NCBI RefSeq assembly: GCF_000510725.1
Contig: NZ_AZNZ01000003.1
Location: 248,001 to 312,000 of the forward strand
Direction: 5' to 3'
Source: Pseudoxanthomonas sp. J31
GTDB lineage: Bacteria; Pseudomonadota; Gammaproteobacteria; Xanthomonadales; Xanthomonadaceae
Length of the DNA: 64,000 bases
In this document: one piece after another, positions 46,505 to 56,286 of the stretch
Layout of the letters: each line of letters begins with the position of its first letter
Position numbering within the stretch: the first letter of the stretch is position 1
Translations under genes and position numbers: made by a program
Notes under the pieces: generated by a model
The model's input: the letters and a program-made list of their open reading frames with translations, nothing else
What the model was told of the DNA's origin: nothing
Database searches by the model: none

Positions 46505-47146
46505 GTGCGAGTTCTGATCGTTGACGACCACACCCTGGTCCGTGCGGGCCTCAGCCGCCTGCTGCAGACCTTCGAAGGGGTGGACGTGGTCGCCGAAGCG
46601 GCCAACGCCGACCAGGCCATCGACCTGGCCGCGATCCACCGCCCCGACCTGGTCCTGCTCGACCTGTCCCTGCCAGGGCGCACCGGCCTGGAGGCCCTCA
46701 GCGGGATCCTCGAGAAGGTGCCGGAGACGCGGGTGGTGATGATGTCCATGCACGACGACCCGCTGCACGTGCGCGACGCCCTGGACCGCGGCGCCGCCGG
46801 TTTCGTGGTCAAGGATGCCGCCCCGCTGGAACTGGAGCTGGCGCTGCGCGCGGCGGCCAACGGCGAGGTGTTCCTCAGCCCGCGCATCTCCTCGCGCATG
46901 ATCGCCCCGCTGCTGGGGCGCTCGCGCCAGGCCCGCCCCGAGGGCGTGGCCGCCCTGCCCCCGCGCCAGCGCCAGATCCTGGCCCAGATCGGCCGCGGCC
47001 TCAGCAGCAAGGAAATCGCCAGCAGCCTCGGGATCAGCGTCAAGACGGTGGAGACCCACCGGGCGCGCATGATGGAGGCCCTGGGCTGCCGCCGCGCCAG
47101 CGAACTGGTGCTGCTGGCGGTCAAGCACCAGCACGAGCTGGGCTGA
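46505..47146 (+). CDS. LuxR/NarL-type response regulator
   Basis: This encodes 213 residues starting at GTG 46505. The receiver domain (about 1-118) has the acidic pocket VDD at 6-8, phospho-acceptor D53 (LVLLDLSLPG) and conserved K (GFVVKDAAP). The C-terminal LuxR HTH (about 148-208) shows PPRQRQILAQIGRGLSSKEI and SVKTVETHRARMMEALG. No kinase is adjacent; the NarL-type kinase at 20118 is of the right class but 24 kb away. It sits between the PilZ gene and rpoN2, within the regulator block, so a role in motility control is likely but not shown. Confidence 0.9.
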   Translation: MRVLIVDDHTLVRAGLSRLLQTFEGVDVVAEAANADQAIDLAAIHRPDLVLLDLSLPGRTGLEALSGILEKVPETRVVMMSMHDDPLHVRDALDRGAAGFVVKDAAPLELELALRAAANGEVFLSPRISSRMIAPLLGRSRQARPEGVAALPPRQRQILAQIGRGLSSKEIASSLGISVKTVETHRARMMEALGCRRASELVLLAVKHQHELG

Positions 47147-47215
47147 GCCGTTCCGGCGCGGCGAAATTCCGGCGCCACCGTCCCCGAAATGCGCACTGCG
47201 TCAGGATTTCAACGA

Positions 47216-47246
47216 CGCTGTAGGTAAAAACCCTACACGCTGTAGG
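47216..47246 (+). promoter_or_regulatory. candidate operator upstream of rpoN2
   Basis: CGCTGTAGG occurs twice, at 47216-47224 and 47238-47246, exactly 22 bp apart (two helical turns). Between them the sequence CCTACA (47232-47237) forms an inverted repeat with the first TGTAGG. The arrangement looks like a protein-binding site or a tandem of half-sites; the binding protein is unknown. It lies about 110 bp before the rpoN2 start. Confidence 0.45.
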
Positions 47247-47354
47247 GGCTACCCCCTCAGGAATCAGGCACCCCCCGATTCTTCCGCCGACGCAACCGGG
47301 GCAGGATGCTTCACATCGGCGTAACGAAACCGGCGCCGAATGGGGAAAAGCAAG

Positions 47355-48785
47355 ATGAAGGCCATCCAGTCCGCGCAGTTGGGCCAGCAGCTCAACCTGA
47401 CGCCGCAGCTGCTGCAGTCGATCCGGCTGCTGCAGCTCAATGCCCAGCAGTTGCAACTGGAGGTCACCCGTGCGCTGGAACTGAACCCGCTGCTGGAGCT
47501 GGAAGAGGAAGCCCGGGCCGAAGCCCAGGCGCCGGCCGCCGGGGACGTCGAGCCGGCTGCGGTGGCCGGCGTCGAGACCGCCGCCTTCGACGAACTGCCC
47601 GAACCCTCGATGTGGGACGTGCCCGGCGCCAGCTGGAGCGGCGAAGGCGAGGACCGCATGCAGCGGATCGCCGAGCCCGGCTCCAGCGACCCCTGCGTGC
47701 GCGTGCTGCAGGCCCTGGCCCTGGAACTGGAGCCAGCCGAGCTGGAGATCGCCGCCTTCTGGCTGGAGCACTGCGACGAGTCCGGCTACCTGGAAGGCGA
47801 ACACTCCGCCCTGCTGCTGCGCGCCACCGCCCGCTTCGACGTGGCCGCCGCGCGCATCGAGGCGGTGCGCCAGCGCCTGCTGCACGGCGAGCCGGCCGGA
47901 CTGGCCGCGCGCGACGTCGGCGAGTGCCTGCAGGCACAGCTGGCCGCCCTGCCCGCGCCCTGCCCCGGGCGGCCGCTGGCCGCGCGGATCCTGGAATCCT
48001 GCGTCGATGCGCTGGCCGCGCACGACCATGCCGCCATCGCCGCCCGCCTGGATGCCGACGAGGCCGATGTCGCCGAGGCGGTGCGCCTGATCCTGTCGCT
48101 GCAGCCGCGTCCGCTGCAGGAGGCGGTGGAGACGGCGGACGGCTACGTGGTCCCCGACGTGGTGGCCTGGCATGCCGACGGCCAGTGGCGGGTGGCGCTC
48201 AACCCCGCCACCGCCCCGCGCGTGGCGATCAATGCCGGCTACGAGCGCGCCCTGGCCCACGCCGGCGACGGCGAAGGCGCCGCGGCCATGCGCGAACTGC
48301 TGCAAGAGGCGCGCTGGCTGACCCGCGGCCTGTCCATGCGCTACGAGACCCTGCTGCGCACCACCCGGGTCCTGGTCGAGCGCCAGGCCGCCTTCCTTGC
48401 CCGCGGCGAGGAAGCGATCGCCCCGCTGACCCTCAAGGAAGTGGCCGACGAGATCGGCATGCACGAGTCCACCGTCTCGCGCATCACCAGCGGCAAGTAC
48501 ATCCAGACCCCGCGCGGCACCTTCGAGCTCAAGCAGTTCTTCGCCGTGCGCCTGGAGGGCGCCAACGTCTCCGGCGCCGCGGTGCGGGCGATGGTGAAGC
48601 GCCTGATCGAGTCCGAGCCGCCGGGCCGGCCGCTGGCCGACGACGCCATCGCCGCGCTGCTGGCGCGCCAGGGCGTGCACATCGCCCGGCGTACCGTGGC
48701 CAAGTACCGCGAACAGCTTTCCATCCCCACCGCGCGCGAGCGCCGCCGCGCCGCCGCCCCCGCCGCGCTGGCGCGCGCCGTCTGA
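47355..48785 (+). CDS. rpoN2: RNA polymerase sigma-54 factor RpoN2
   Basis: This encodes 476 residues. Region I is Gln/Leu-rich (SAQLGQQLNLTPQLLQSIRL then LQLNAQQLQLEVTRALELNP). A core-binding middle follows, then an HTH (TLKEVADEIGMHESTVSRIT, SGKYIQTPRGTFELKQFF) and the C-terminal RpoN box ARRTVAKYRE. I prefer the ATG at 47355 because the protein then begins MKAIQSAQLGQQ like other RpoN proteins and has a GGGGAAAAG ribosome-binding site; an in-frame ATG at 47340 would add five residues. It heads rpoN2-vemR-fleQ, as in Xanthomonas, where this copy drives flagellar genes. Confidence 0.95.
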   Translation: MKAIQSAQLGQQLNLTPQLLQSIRLLQLNAQQLQLEVTRALELNPLLELEEEARAEAQAPAAGDVEPAAVAGVETAAFDELPEPSMWDVPGASWSGEGEDRMQRIAEPGSSDPCVRVLQALALELEPAELEIAAFWLEHCDESGYLEGEHSALLLRATARFDVAAARIEAVRQRLLHGEPAGLAARDVGECLQAQLAALPAPCPGRPLAARILESCVDALAAHDHAAIAARLDADEADVAEAVRLILSLQPRPLQEAVETADGYVVPDVVAWHADGQWRVALNPATAPRVAINAGYERALAHAGDGEGAAAMRELLQEARWLTRGLSMRYETLLRTTRVLVERQAAFLARGEEAIAPLTLKEVADEIGMHESTVSRITSGKYIQTPRGTFELKQFFAVRLEGANVSGAAVRAMVKRLIESEPPGRPLADDAIAALLARQGVHIARRTVAKYREQLSIPTARERRRAAAPAALARAV

Positions 48786-48808
48786 CCCCCGCCCCCCGGA
48801 GTAGCCCG

Positions 48809-49185
48809 ATGCGCAAGATCCGCGTCCTGCTGGTCGACGATCACGAGGGATTCATCAATGCCGTCCTGCGCCACTTCCGCAAGCTGGAGTGGCTCGAGGT
48901 GGCCGGCACCGCCGGCAACGGGCTGGAGGCGATCGAGCGCTCCGAGGCCCTGCGCCCGGACGTGGTCCTGATGGACCTGGCCATGCCCGAGATGGGCGGG
49001 CTGCAGGCCACGCGCCTGATCAAGGCCCAGGACGAGCCGCCCTTCATCGTCATCGCCTCCCATTTCGACGACGCCGAGCACCGCGAGCACGCCACCCGCG
49101 CCGGTGCCGACGGCTTCGTCAGCAAACTGTCCTACCTCCAGGAAGTGGTACCGATCCTGGAGCGCCTAGCCGGAGTCCAAGCGTC

Positions 49186-49189
<4 letters not shown>
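48809..49189 (+). CDS. vemR: single-domain response regulator VemR
   Basis: This is a 126-residue CheY-like protein with no output domain. The acidic pair D10-D11 (LLVDDHEGF), phospho-acceptor D56 ([12 protein letters not shown]) and K106 (GFVSKLSYL) are all present. In Xanthomonas campestris VemR lies between rpoN2 and fleQ, as here, and links phosphorylation to FleQ-controlled motility, adhesion and virulence; D56 has the same number there. The stop overlaps the fleQ ATG (ATGA), so the two are translationally coupled. Confidence 0.9.
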
Positions 49190-50643
<1,454 letters not shown>

Positions 50644-50653
50644 GGGACCTGCC

Positions 50654-51367
50654 GTGACCGCCGCCACCGCCGTGGAGATGCGCGCCTCGGCCTCGCTGGC
50701 CGAGTGGCGGGACGACCGCGGCAACCGCGTGCTCGCGCCTGCCGGCCTGCTCGGCGCGCTGGCGCCCATGTTCAAGGGACGCGACTGCACGCTGGAGGTG
50801 GATGCCGGCGCGCGCCTGGCCAACGTGGCCGTGGAGTTCCGCGGTTCCAACGCGCACTGCCGCATCGGCGCGGCCGGCCCGGTCGGCAGTTTCTCGGCGC
50901 TGATCCGCCTGGGCGAGGACAGCCGGGTCGAGGTCGGCGCCGGCGTGACCACCACCACCCGCGCCTTCCTGTCCGCCAGCGAGGGCACGCGCCTGGTGCT
51001 GGGCGAGGACTGCATGCTGGCCTCGGAAGTGCAGCTGTGCACCGACGACGCCCACCCCATCTTCGACGTCCACACCGGCCTGCGGATCAACCCCGCCGAG
51101 GACATCGTCATCGGCGCGCACGTCTGGCTGGCGTACGGCGTGCGCTGCCTCGGCGGGGCGCGCATCGGCGACGGCAGCGTCATCGGCATGGGCAGCATCG
51201 TCACCGGCCGCATCCCCAACAACTGCATCGCCGTGGGCAGTCCGGCACGGATGGTGCGGCGCGACGTGACCTGGGAACGCCCCCACCTGGCGATCGACCC
51301 GCCCGCCTACAAGCCGGACGCCGCCAGCGTGCGGCGCTCGGCCTACTGGCATCCCACGCGGGACTGA
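50654..51367 (+). CDS. hexapeptide-repeat O-acyltransferase
   Basis: This encodes 237 residues starting at GTG 50654, with GAGGG upstream. The left-handed beta-helix is seen in VEVGAGVTTTTRAFLSASEG, then INPAEDIVIGAHVWLAYGVR and IGDGSVIGMGSIVTGRIPNN, ending CIAVGSPARMVRR, the Maa/WbbJ-type pattern. The likely catalytic His is H134 in DDAHPIFD. It may acetylate or otherwise acylate a sugar of the decoration made by the genes that follow. It starts only 10 bp after fleQ, so it is read with the regulator operon rather than from the sigma-54 promoter of the next unit. Confidence 0.82.
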   Translation: MTAATAVEMRASASLAEWRDDRGNRVLAPAGLLGALAPMFKGRDCTLEVDAGARLANVAVEFRGSNAHCRIGAAGPVGSFSALIRLGEDSRVEVGAGVTTTTRAFLSASEGTRLVLGEDCMLASEVQLCTDDAHPIFDVHTGLRINPAEDIVIGAHVWLAYGVRCLGGARIGDGSVIGMGSIVTGRIPNNCIAVGSPARMVRRDVTWERPHLAIDPPAYKPDAASVRRSAYWHPTRD

Positions 51368-51370
51368 CCC

Positions 51371-51386
51371 CGGCACGACGCTTGCA
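51371..51386 (+). promoter_or_regulatory. sigma-54 promoter of the tagD-like operon
   Basis: CGGCACGACGCTTGCA: GG at 51372-51373, ten bases, GC at 51384-51385. It lies in the 52-bp gap between the acyltransferase stop and the tagD-like ATG. Confidence 0.85.
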
Positions 51387-51419
51387 TCGCCTGCAGCGGA
51401 TAACCGCGCCGGAGCCCGC

Positions 51420-51887
51420 ATGACCCTCGTCCTGACCTATGGCACCTTCGACCTGCTGCACGTGGGGCACGTCAACCTGCTGCGTCGCGCGCGCGCGCTG
51501 GGCGACCGCCTGGTGGTCGGTCTGTCCAGCGATGCCTTCAACGCGCTCAAGCGCAAGCAGTCCACCCAGTCCTACGCCGACCGGGAAGCGGTGCTGCGCG
51601 CCATCCGCTACGTGGACGACGTGTTTCCCGAGGAAAGCTGGGAACAGAAGGCCGAGGACATCCGCCGGCTGGGGGCCGGCCTGCTGGTGATGGGCTCGGA
51701 CTGGACCGGCCATTTCGACCACCTGGCCTGCCACTGCCCGGTCCGCTACCTGCCGCGGACCGAGAACATTTCCTCCTCGGCGCTGAAGGCCGAGATCCGC
51801 CGGACCGGGACCGTGCGCGACCCCGCCGCCGAGCCGGCGGCCATGCGCATGGCGGCGGCGGTGCTGGCGCTGGGGAGCCGCGGTTGA
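51420..51887 (+). CDS. tagD: glycerol-3-phosphate cytidylyltransferase, TagD-like
   Basis: This 155-residue nucleotidyltransferase is predicted to make CDP-glycerol from CTP and glycerol-3-phosphate. GTFDLLHVGH at residues 8-17 holds the HxGH catalytic site (H14, H17), and RTENISSS at 113-120 aligns with RTEGISTT of B. subtilis TagD at the same position, with Gly replaced by Asn. The C-terminus is about 25 residues longer than TagD. It opens a four-gene run with overlapping starts and stops, headed by a sigma-54 promoter. The adjacent glycerophosphotransferases give CDP-glycerol as the likely product; a related CDP-alcohol cannot be excluded. Confidence 0.85.
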   Translation: MTLVLTYGTFDLLHVGHVNLLRRARALGDRLVVGLSSDAFNALKRKQSTQSYADREAVLRAIRYVDDVFPEESWEQKAEDIRRLGAGLLVMGSDWTGHFDHLACHCPVRYLPRTENISSSALKAEIRRTGTVRDPAAEPAAMRMAAAVLALGSRG

Positions 51888-53437
51888 GCGCGCCGCGCCT
51901 TGCGCTGGCGCTGCACGCGGCCGGCGGGGGTCCGGTGCTGCACCTGCGGCTCGTCGCGGCACCGGCCGAGGCGCGCTGGCTGCGGCTGTGCGCGCGCGGC
52001 CCTGACGCGCGTGCGCTGTGCGTGCCGCTGCGGGCCGACGCCGGAGGAGACGCATGCGCCGAGGTGCCGGTCGCGTCGCTGCTCGGGCCGGGGCCGCTGC
52101 GCTGGGACGTGCGCCTGGCGGCGTCGCCCGGGGATGCCGGCGTGCACCTCTGCCCGGCGCCGGAGGCGGGCGCCGCACGCCACTTCTTCCGCGCCCAGGC
52201 CGCCGGGCACGGGCTGTCCGCCTACCTGAGCGACAGCGCCGGCTCGCTGGTGCTGCTCGCCGCGCCGGCCGCGCGCCATGCCGCCGTGGCCGATGCCGAG
52301 GACGCGAAGGCACGTTTCCAGACCGAACTGCGCGACGCCCCGCTGGAACCGGACCTGGTGCTGTTCGAGAGCTTCCTGGGCAAGGCCTACGCGGGCAACC
52401 CCCGCTACGTCTACGAGGCACTGCGCGAGCTGCGACCCGATCTGCGCTGCGTATGGGCCTATGACGGCACGCAGCCCATTCCGGGCGATCCTCCACGTGT
52501 AAGGCGGGGGTCGCCCGAGTACTACCGCGTGCTCGCACGTGCCGGATACCGGGTGAACAATGTGGTGTTCGCCGGCCACGGGCGTAAGCCGGAGACCGTG
52601 TACCTGCAGACCTGGCACGGAACACCGCTCAAGCGTCTGGGCTGGGACATCGAGGTCGCCGGTCCCGAAGCCGACGCGCGCGACAACTTCCACCGCGAAT
52701 CCCGCGCCTGGACCGTGCTGCTGAGCGCAAACCCGTACTCCTCCGACACCTTCAGGCGTGCCTTCCGCTACGACGGGCCGGTGCTGGAGCCGCGGTACCC
52801 GCTTACCGACCCGCTGGTGGCGCCCTGCCCCGACCGCGACGCGCTCGCCGCGCGCCTGGGCCTGCCGGTCGGGCGCCGCTACGTGCTCTACGCGCCCACC
52901 TGGCGCGACCACCGGCCGGTAGGCACCTGGCGCTTCGATTTCGACCTGCACCTGGACCTGGACGCCGTGTCCGCCGCGCTGGCTCCCGACCAGGTGCTGC
53001 TGGTCAAGGGCCACCACCTGGCCACCGGCCTGGACGCGGCGCGGCTGCCGGGCAACGTGATCGACGTCTCCGCGCTGGAGGACGTCACCGAGCTGTGCGC
53101 GCTGGCCGACGTGCTCGTCACCGACTACTCCTCGGTCTTCTTCGATTTCGCGGTGACCGGCAGGCCCATCCTGTTCTACTGCTACGACCTCGAGCTCTAC
53201 GCGCGCCAGGTCCGCGGCTTCTACCTGGACATGGAGCGCGACCTGCCCGGCCCGGTGGCCCGCACCACGCCCGAACTGCTGGCCCTGCTGCGCGACCTGC
53301 CGGCCGTGCAGGCCCGCTACGCCGCGCGCTACCGCGCCTTCCGCCAGGAGTACTGCGCGCTGGCCGACGGGGCCGCCGCGCGACGGGTGGTGGAAGCGGT
53401 GTTCGGGCCGGCCGCGGAGGCGCGCGCATGCGCCTGA
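51884..53437 (+). CDS. CDP-glycerol glycerophosphotransferase, TagB/TagF family (first copy)
   Basis: This encodes 517 residues from a TTG that overlaps the tagD stop. The first 160 residues are an unassigned Ala/Arg/Leu-rich extension. The catalytic part carries the family motifs QTWHGTPLK (about 243-251), LYAPTWRD (about 335-342) and VTDYSSVFFDF (about 411-421), including the histidine and the Asp-Tyr-Ser-Ser group used in nucleotide and glycerol-phosphate binding. No membrane helix is seen. It should transfer glycerol-phosphate from CDP-glycerol to a sugar acceptor. The second copy at 57414 differs in length and motif detail, so the two may add successive units or act on different acceptors. 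Confidence 0.87.
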   Translation: MSAPRLALALHAAGGGPVLHLRLVAAPAEARWLRLCARGPDARALCVPLRADAGGDACAEVPVASLLGPGPLRWDVRLAASPGDAGVHLCPAPEAGAARHFFRAQAAGHGLSAYLSDSAGSLVLLAAPAARHAAVADAEDAKARFQTELRDAPLEPDLVLFESFLGKAYAGNPRYVYEALRELRPDLRCVWAYDGTQPIPGDPPRVRRGSPEYYRVLARAGYRVNNVVFAGHGRKPETVYLQTWHGTPLKRLGWDIEVAGPEADARDNFHRESRAWTVLLSANPYSSDTFRRAFRYDGPVLEPRYPLTDPLVAPCPDRDALAARLGLPVGRRYVLYAPTWRDHRPVGTWRFDFDLHLDLDAVSAALAPDQVLLVKGHHLATGLDAARLPGNVIDVSALEDVTELCALADVLVTDYSSVFFDFAVTGRPILFYCYDLELYARQVRGFYLDMERDLPGPVARTTPELLALLRDLPAVQARYAARYRAFRQEYCALADGAAARRVVEAVFGPAAEARACA

Positions 53438-54705
53438 ACGTACTGGTCTTCCCGTGCGGCTCGGAGATCGGGCTGGAGATCCATGCCGCGCTGCGCCATG
53501 CCAAGGACATCCGCCTGCACGGCGCCTCGTCGGTGTCCGACCACGGCGAGTTCGCCTATGCCCGGTACCGGCGCATCGACGCCCAGGCCGGCTCTCCAGG
53601 CCTGGTGGAAGCGCTGAACGCGCTGGTCGACGAATGGGGCATCGACCTTGTGCTGCCGGCGCACGACAGCGTGATCCCTCTGCTGGCCGAGGCAACCGCG
53701 CTGCGCGCGCCGGCGGCGGTTCCCGATGCGGGCACCGCCGCGGTCTGCCGGGACAAGCGCCTGACCTACGACCGCCTGCGCCACCTGGGCATCGTCCCGG
53801 CCGACGTGGAGGGGCTGGCCCGGGAATACCCGATCTTCGCCAAGCCGGCCATTGGCCAGGGCAGCCAGGGCGCCGAACGCGTGGACGGGCCGGAACGCCA
53901 CCGCCAGCTGCTGGATTCCGGCATCGCCTACGTGTTCAGCGAGTACCTGCCGGGGGCCGAATACACGGTGGACTGCATCTCCGATGCCGAGGGCCGGCTG
54001 CTGCATGCCGCGCCCCGCAGCCGCGCACGGGTGAAGTCCGGCATCAGCGTGCGTTCGGCTCCGGCGTCCGATGCCGGCGCCATGGTCGCGATGGCCGGCA
54101 CGATCGCCGCCGAACTGCGCCTGCGCGGCGCCTGGTTCTTCCAGGTGCGCGAGGACCGCGAAGGCGTGCCGAAGCTGCTGGAGGTGGCGCCGCGCATAGC
54201 CGGATCCATGGCGCTCTCGCGCATGCGCGGCATCAACTATCCGCTGCTGCATGTCTACGCCCACCTCGGCCGTCCGTTCACGGTGCTGCCGCAGGAGCAC
54301 GAGGTGGTCCTGGACCGGGCCCTGGCCAACCGCTACCGCACCGGCCTGCGCTATTCGCGCGTGTACCTCGACCTAGACGACACCCTGGTGCTGCGCGGGG
54401 CGGCCAACCCGCTGCTGGTGGCCCTGCTCTACCAGTGGCAGGCCCGCGGCACGCCCGTGGTGCTGCTGACCCGCCATGCCGGCGATCCGCTGGAATGCCT
54501 GCGCCGCCACCGCATCTGCCCGGAACTGTTCGAGCGCATCGAGCATCTCCGCGACCGCACGCCGAAGAGCGCGGCGATCGGCGACGACAGCGAGGCCATC
54601 TTCATCGACGATTCCTTCGCCGAGCGCCTGGATGTCCACCGCAACTGCGGCATCCCCGTGTTCGACCTCGACGCCGCCGAGCAACTCCTGGACCTGCGCG
54701 CATGA
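53428..54705 (+). CDS. ATP-grasp / HAD-like fusion protein
   Basis: This encodes 425 residues and overlaps the preceding gene by ten bases. The N-terminal three quarters resemble ATP-grasp ligases of the carbamoyl-phosphate-synthase type (LNVLVFPCGSEIGLEIHAAL, YPIFAKPAIGQGSQGAERVD, VSEYLPGAEYTV-like segment, and LLEVAPRIAGSMALSRM). The last 110 residues are a HAD-type domain with DLDDTL (near 314), the Thr of VVLLTRH and a late acidic pair IFIDDS. A ligase-phosphatase fusion could attach a carboxylate or amino acid group to the glycan precursor, but the substrate is unknown. It sits in the sigma-54-driven decoration operon. Confidence 0.82.
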   Translation: MRLNVLVFPCGSEIGLEIHAALRHAKDIRLHGASSVSDHGEFAYARYRRIDAQAGSPGLVEALNALVDEWGIDLVLPAHDSVIPLLAEATALRAPAAVPDAGTAAVCRDKRLTYDRLRHLGIVPADVEGLAREYPIFAKPAIGQGSQGAERVDGPERHRQLLDSGIAYVFSEYLPGAEYTVDCISDAEGRLLHAAPRSRARVKSGISVRSAPASDAGAMVAMAGTIAAELRLRGAWFFQVREDREGVPKLLEVAPRIAGSMALSRMRGINYPLLHVYAHLGRPFTVLPQEHEVVLDRALANRYRTGLRYSRVYLDLDDTLVLRGAANPLLVALLYQWQARGTPVVLLTRHAGDPLECLRRHRICPELFERIEHLRDRTPKSAAIGDDSEAIFIDDSFAERLDVHRNCGIPVFDLDAAEQLLDLRA

Positions 54706-56210
54706 ACCCCGCCAGCCCTCCCGCCACGCCCGCGCCGCTGCTGTCGATCGTGGTGCTGGTCTACAACACCTCCGCCTACCTGCGCGAATGCTTCGATTCG
54801 CTCCTGCACCAGGCCTACCGCAACATCGAGATCATCGCGATCGACGATGCCAGCACCGACGACAGCCTGGCGATCTGCCGCGAGTACGAGGCCGCGCACC
54901 CGAACTTCAGCTGCATCAGCAAGCCCAACGAGGGCGGCGCGATCGCCGGCAACCTCGGCATCTCGCTGGCCCGCGGCGAGTACGTGGCGCTGGTGGACTC
55001 GGACGACGTGGTCACCCCCGACGGCTACCGGCTGCTGATGGAGGAGGCGCTGCGCACCGGCGCGGACATCACCATCGGGCGCGCCGCGCGGCTGGTGAAC
55101 GGCGCGCGTTCCGCGGCCGGGTTCCTGTACGAACCCTACGTGTGGTCGCAGCGCAGGACCTTCGACTCGGTGGAGCAGTTCGACGACGTCATCCACGACT
55201 GCTTCTACTGGAACAAGGTCTTCCGCACCGGGTTCCTGCGCGCGCACGGCCTGGGCATGGACCCGGGGCTGCTCTACGCCGACCGGCCCTTCGTCCACCG
55301 CGCCTACTGGCATAGCCGGCGCACGGCGATCATCCCGGACCTGGTGTACCTGTGGCGCACCCGCCCCGAGGGCGCGGCCGCCTCGATCTCCCAGAGCGCG
55401 CAGAAGGCCGGGAACTTCGCCGACCGGATCCGTTCGATGGTCATCGAATGGCACGATTTCGCCGGCATTTCCGCGGCCGCGGCCTACCGCCGCAAGATCG
55501 CGGTGGCCAACCTGCACCGCGCCCTGTACGCGGCGCCCGGGATCGTCTCCTCGCCCTCCTTCCGCCGCGCCTTCATGCAGGGCATGCACGAACTGCTGGC
55601 CCTTTACGGCGACCTGGACTGGAGCTCGCTCGGCGTGCGCCGGTGCCTGTACCTGGAGCTGATCCGACGCAACGAGGTGGAGGCGCTGTGCTTCCTGCTC
55701 GGCGTCACCCAGGAGCGGAGCTGGATCGTGGAGATCGAGGGGGCGTGCTACTGGCAGCAGCCCTTCCTGGACAACCCGGAGGTTCCGGTCCCGCGCGAGG
55801 TCATGCGCGTGGACTTCCCGGTCATCGGCTTCTTCCATGTCGGGGAACTGGCGCTGGACGACAACGGCCTGGGGCTGGACCTGCACCTGCACGAGGGGAT
55901 CATGGCCCGCTGCGGGATCGCCTTCGAACTGCAGTCGCTCTATGGCGAGGGCGTCCACGAGCTGGTGGCGGAGGGGCGGGCGGGCGCGCACCGCTGGCGC
56001 TACTCGCTGCCGCCGGACCGGCTGCCGGCCGCGCCAGGGCTGTACGGGCTGGTCATGCACTACCGCGCGCCCGACGGGACCTGCGGCCGGTACCGGGTGG
56101 GCTGGCACGTGCTGATGCCGGAATGGCGGGCCTGCCTGCCGATGCAGGGCCGCGGCGGCCGGCTGGAGCTGTCGTCCGAAGCCGGGGGCCTGGCCCTGCT
56201 CGTCAAATGA
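54702..56210 (+). CDS. GT2 family glycosyltransferase with C-terminal extension
   Basis: This encodes 502 residues. A standard GT-A fold fills the first 230 residues (LLSIVVLVYNTSAYLRECFD, IEIIAIDDASTDDSLAICRE), with a metal-binding DSD in VALVDSDDVV (about 97-103). The remaining 270 residues have a helical stretch and then a beta-rich end (GFFHVGELALDDNGLGLDLH) not typical of the family and of unknown role. It overlaps the ATP-grasp gene by four bases (ATGA) and ends the tagD operon. It likely adds one sugar of the decoration; donor and acceptor are unknown. Confidence 0.88.
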   Translation: MNPASPPATPAPLLSIVVLVYNTSAYLRECFDSLLHQAYRNIEIIAIDDASTDDSLAICREYEAAHPNFSCISKPNEGGAIAGNLGISLARGEYVALVDSDDVVTPDGYRLLMEEALRTGADITIGRAARLVNGARSAAGFLYEPYVWSQRRTFDSVEQFDDVIHDCFYWNKVFRTGFLRAHGLGMDPGLLYADRPFVHRAYWHSRRTAIIPDLVYLWRTRPEGAAASISQSAQKAGNFADRIRSMVIEWHDFAGISAAAAYRRKIAVANLHRALYAAPGIVSSPSFRRAFMQGMHELLALYGDLDWSSLGVRRCLYLELIRRNEVEALCFLLGVTQERSWIVEIEGACYWQQPFLDNPEVPVPREVMRVDFPVIGFFHVGELALDDNGLGLDLHLHEGIMARCGIAFELQSLYGEGVHELVAEGRAGAHRWRYSLPPDRLPAAPGLYGLVMHYRAPDGTCGRYRVGWHVLMPEWRACLPMQGRGGRLELSSEAGGLALLVK

Positions 56211-56226
56211 CCGCCGCCGGCGGCAC

Positions 56227-56242
56227 CGGTACGGGACTTGCA
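56227..56242 (+). promoter_or_regulatory. sigma-54 promoter of the aminotransferase operon
   Basis: CGGTACGGGACTTGCA: GG at 56228-56229, ten bases, GC at 56240-56241. The -24 half is CGGTAC rather than TGGCAC, so this is the weakest of the seven matches. It ends 44 bp before the ATG. Confidence 0.75.
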
Positions 56243-56286
56243 TCGATGCCCGCGCCGGACGCCGCCGGCCCTCCAGGACACACGCC

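Noticed and set aside
47340-47354. Earlier ATG for rpoN2
   Set aside because: It lacks a ribosome-binding site, whereas the ATG at 47355 has one and gives the typical RpoN N-terminus. It cannot be fully excluded.
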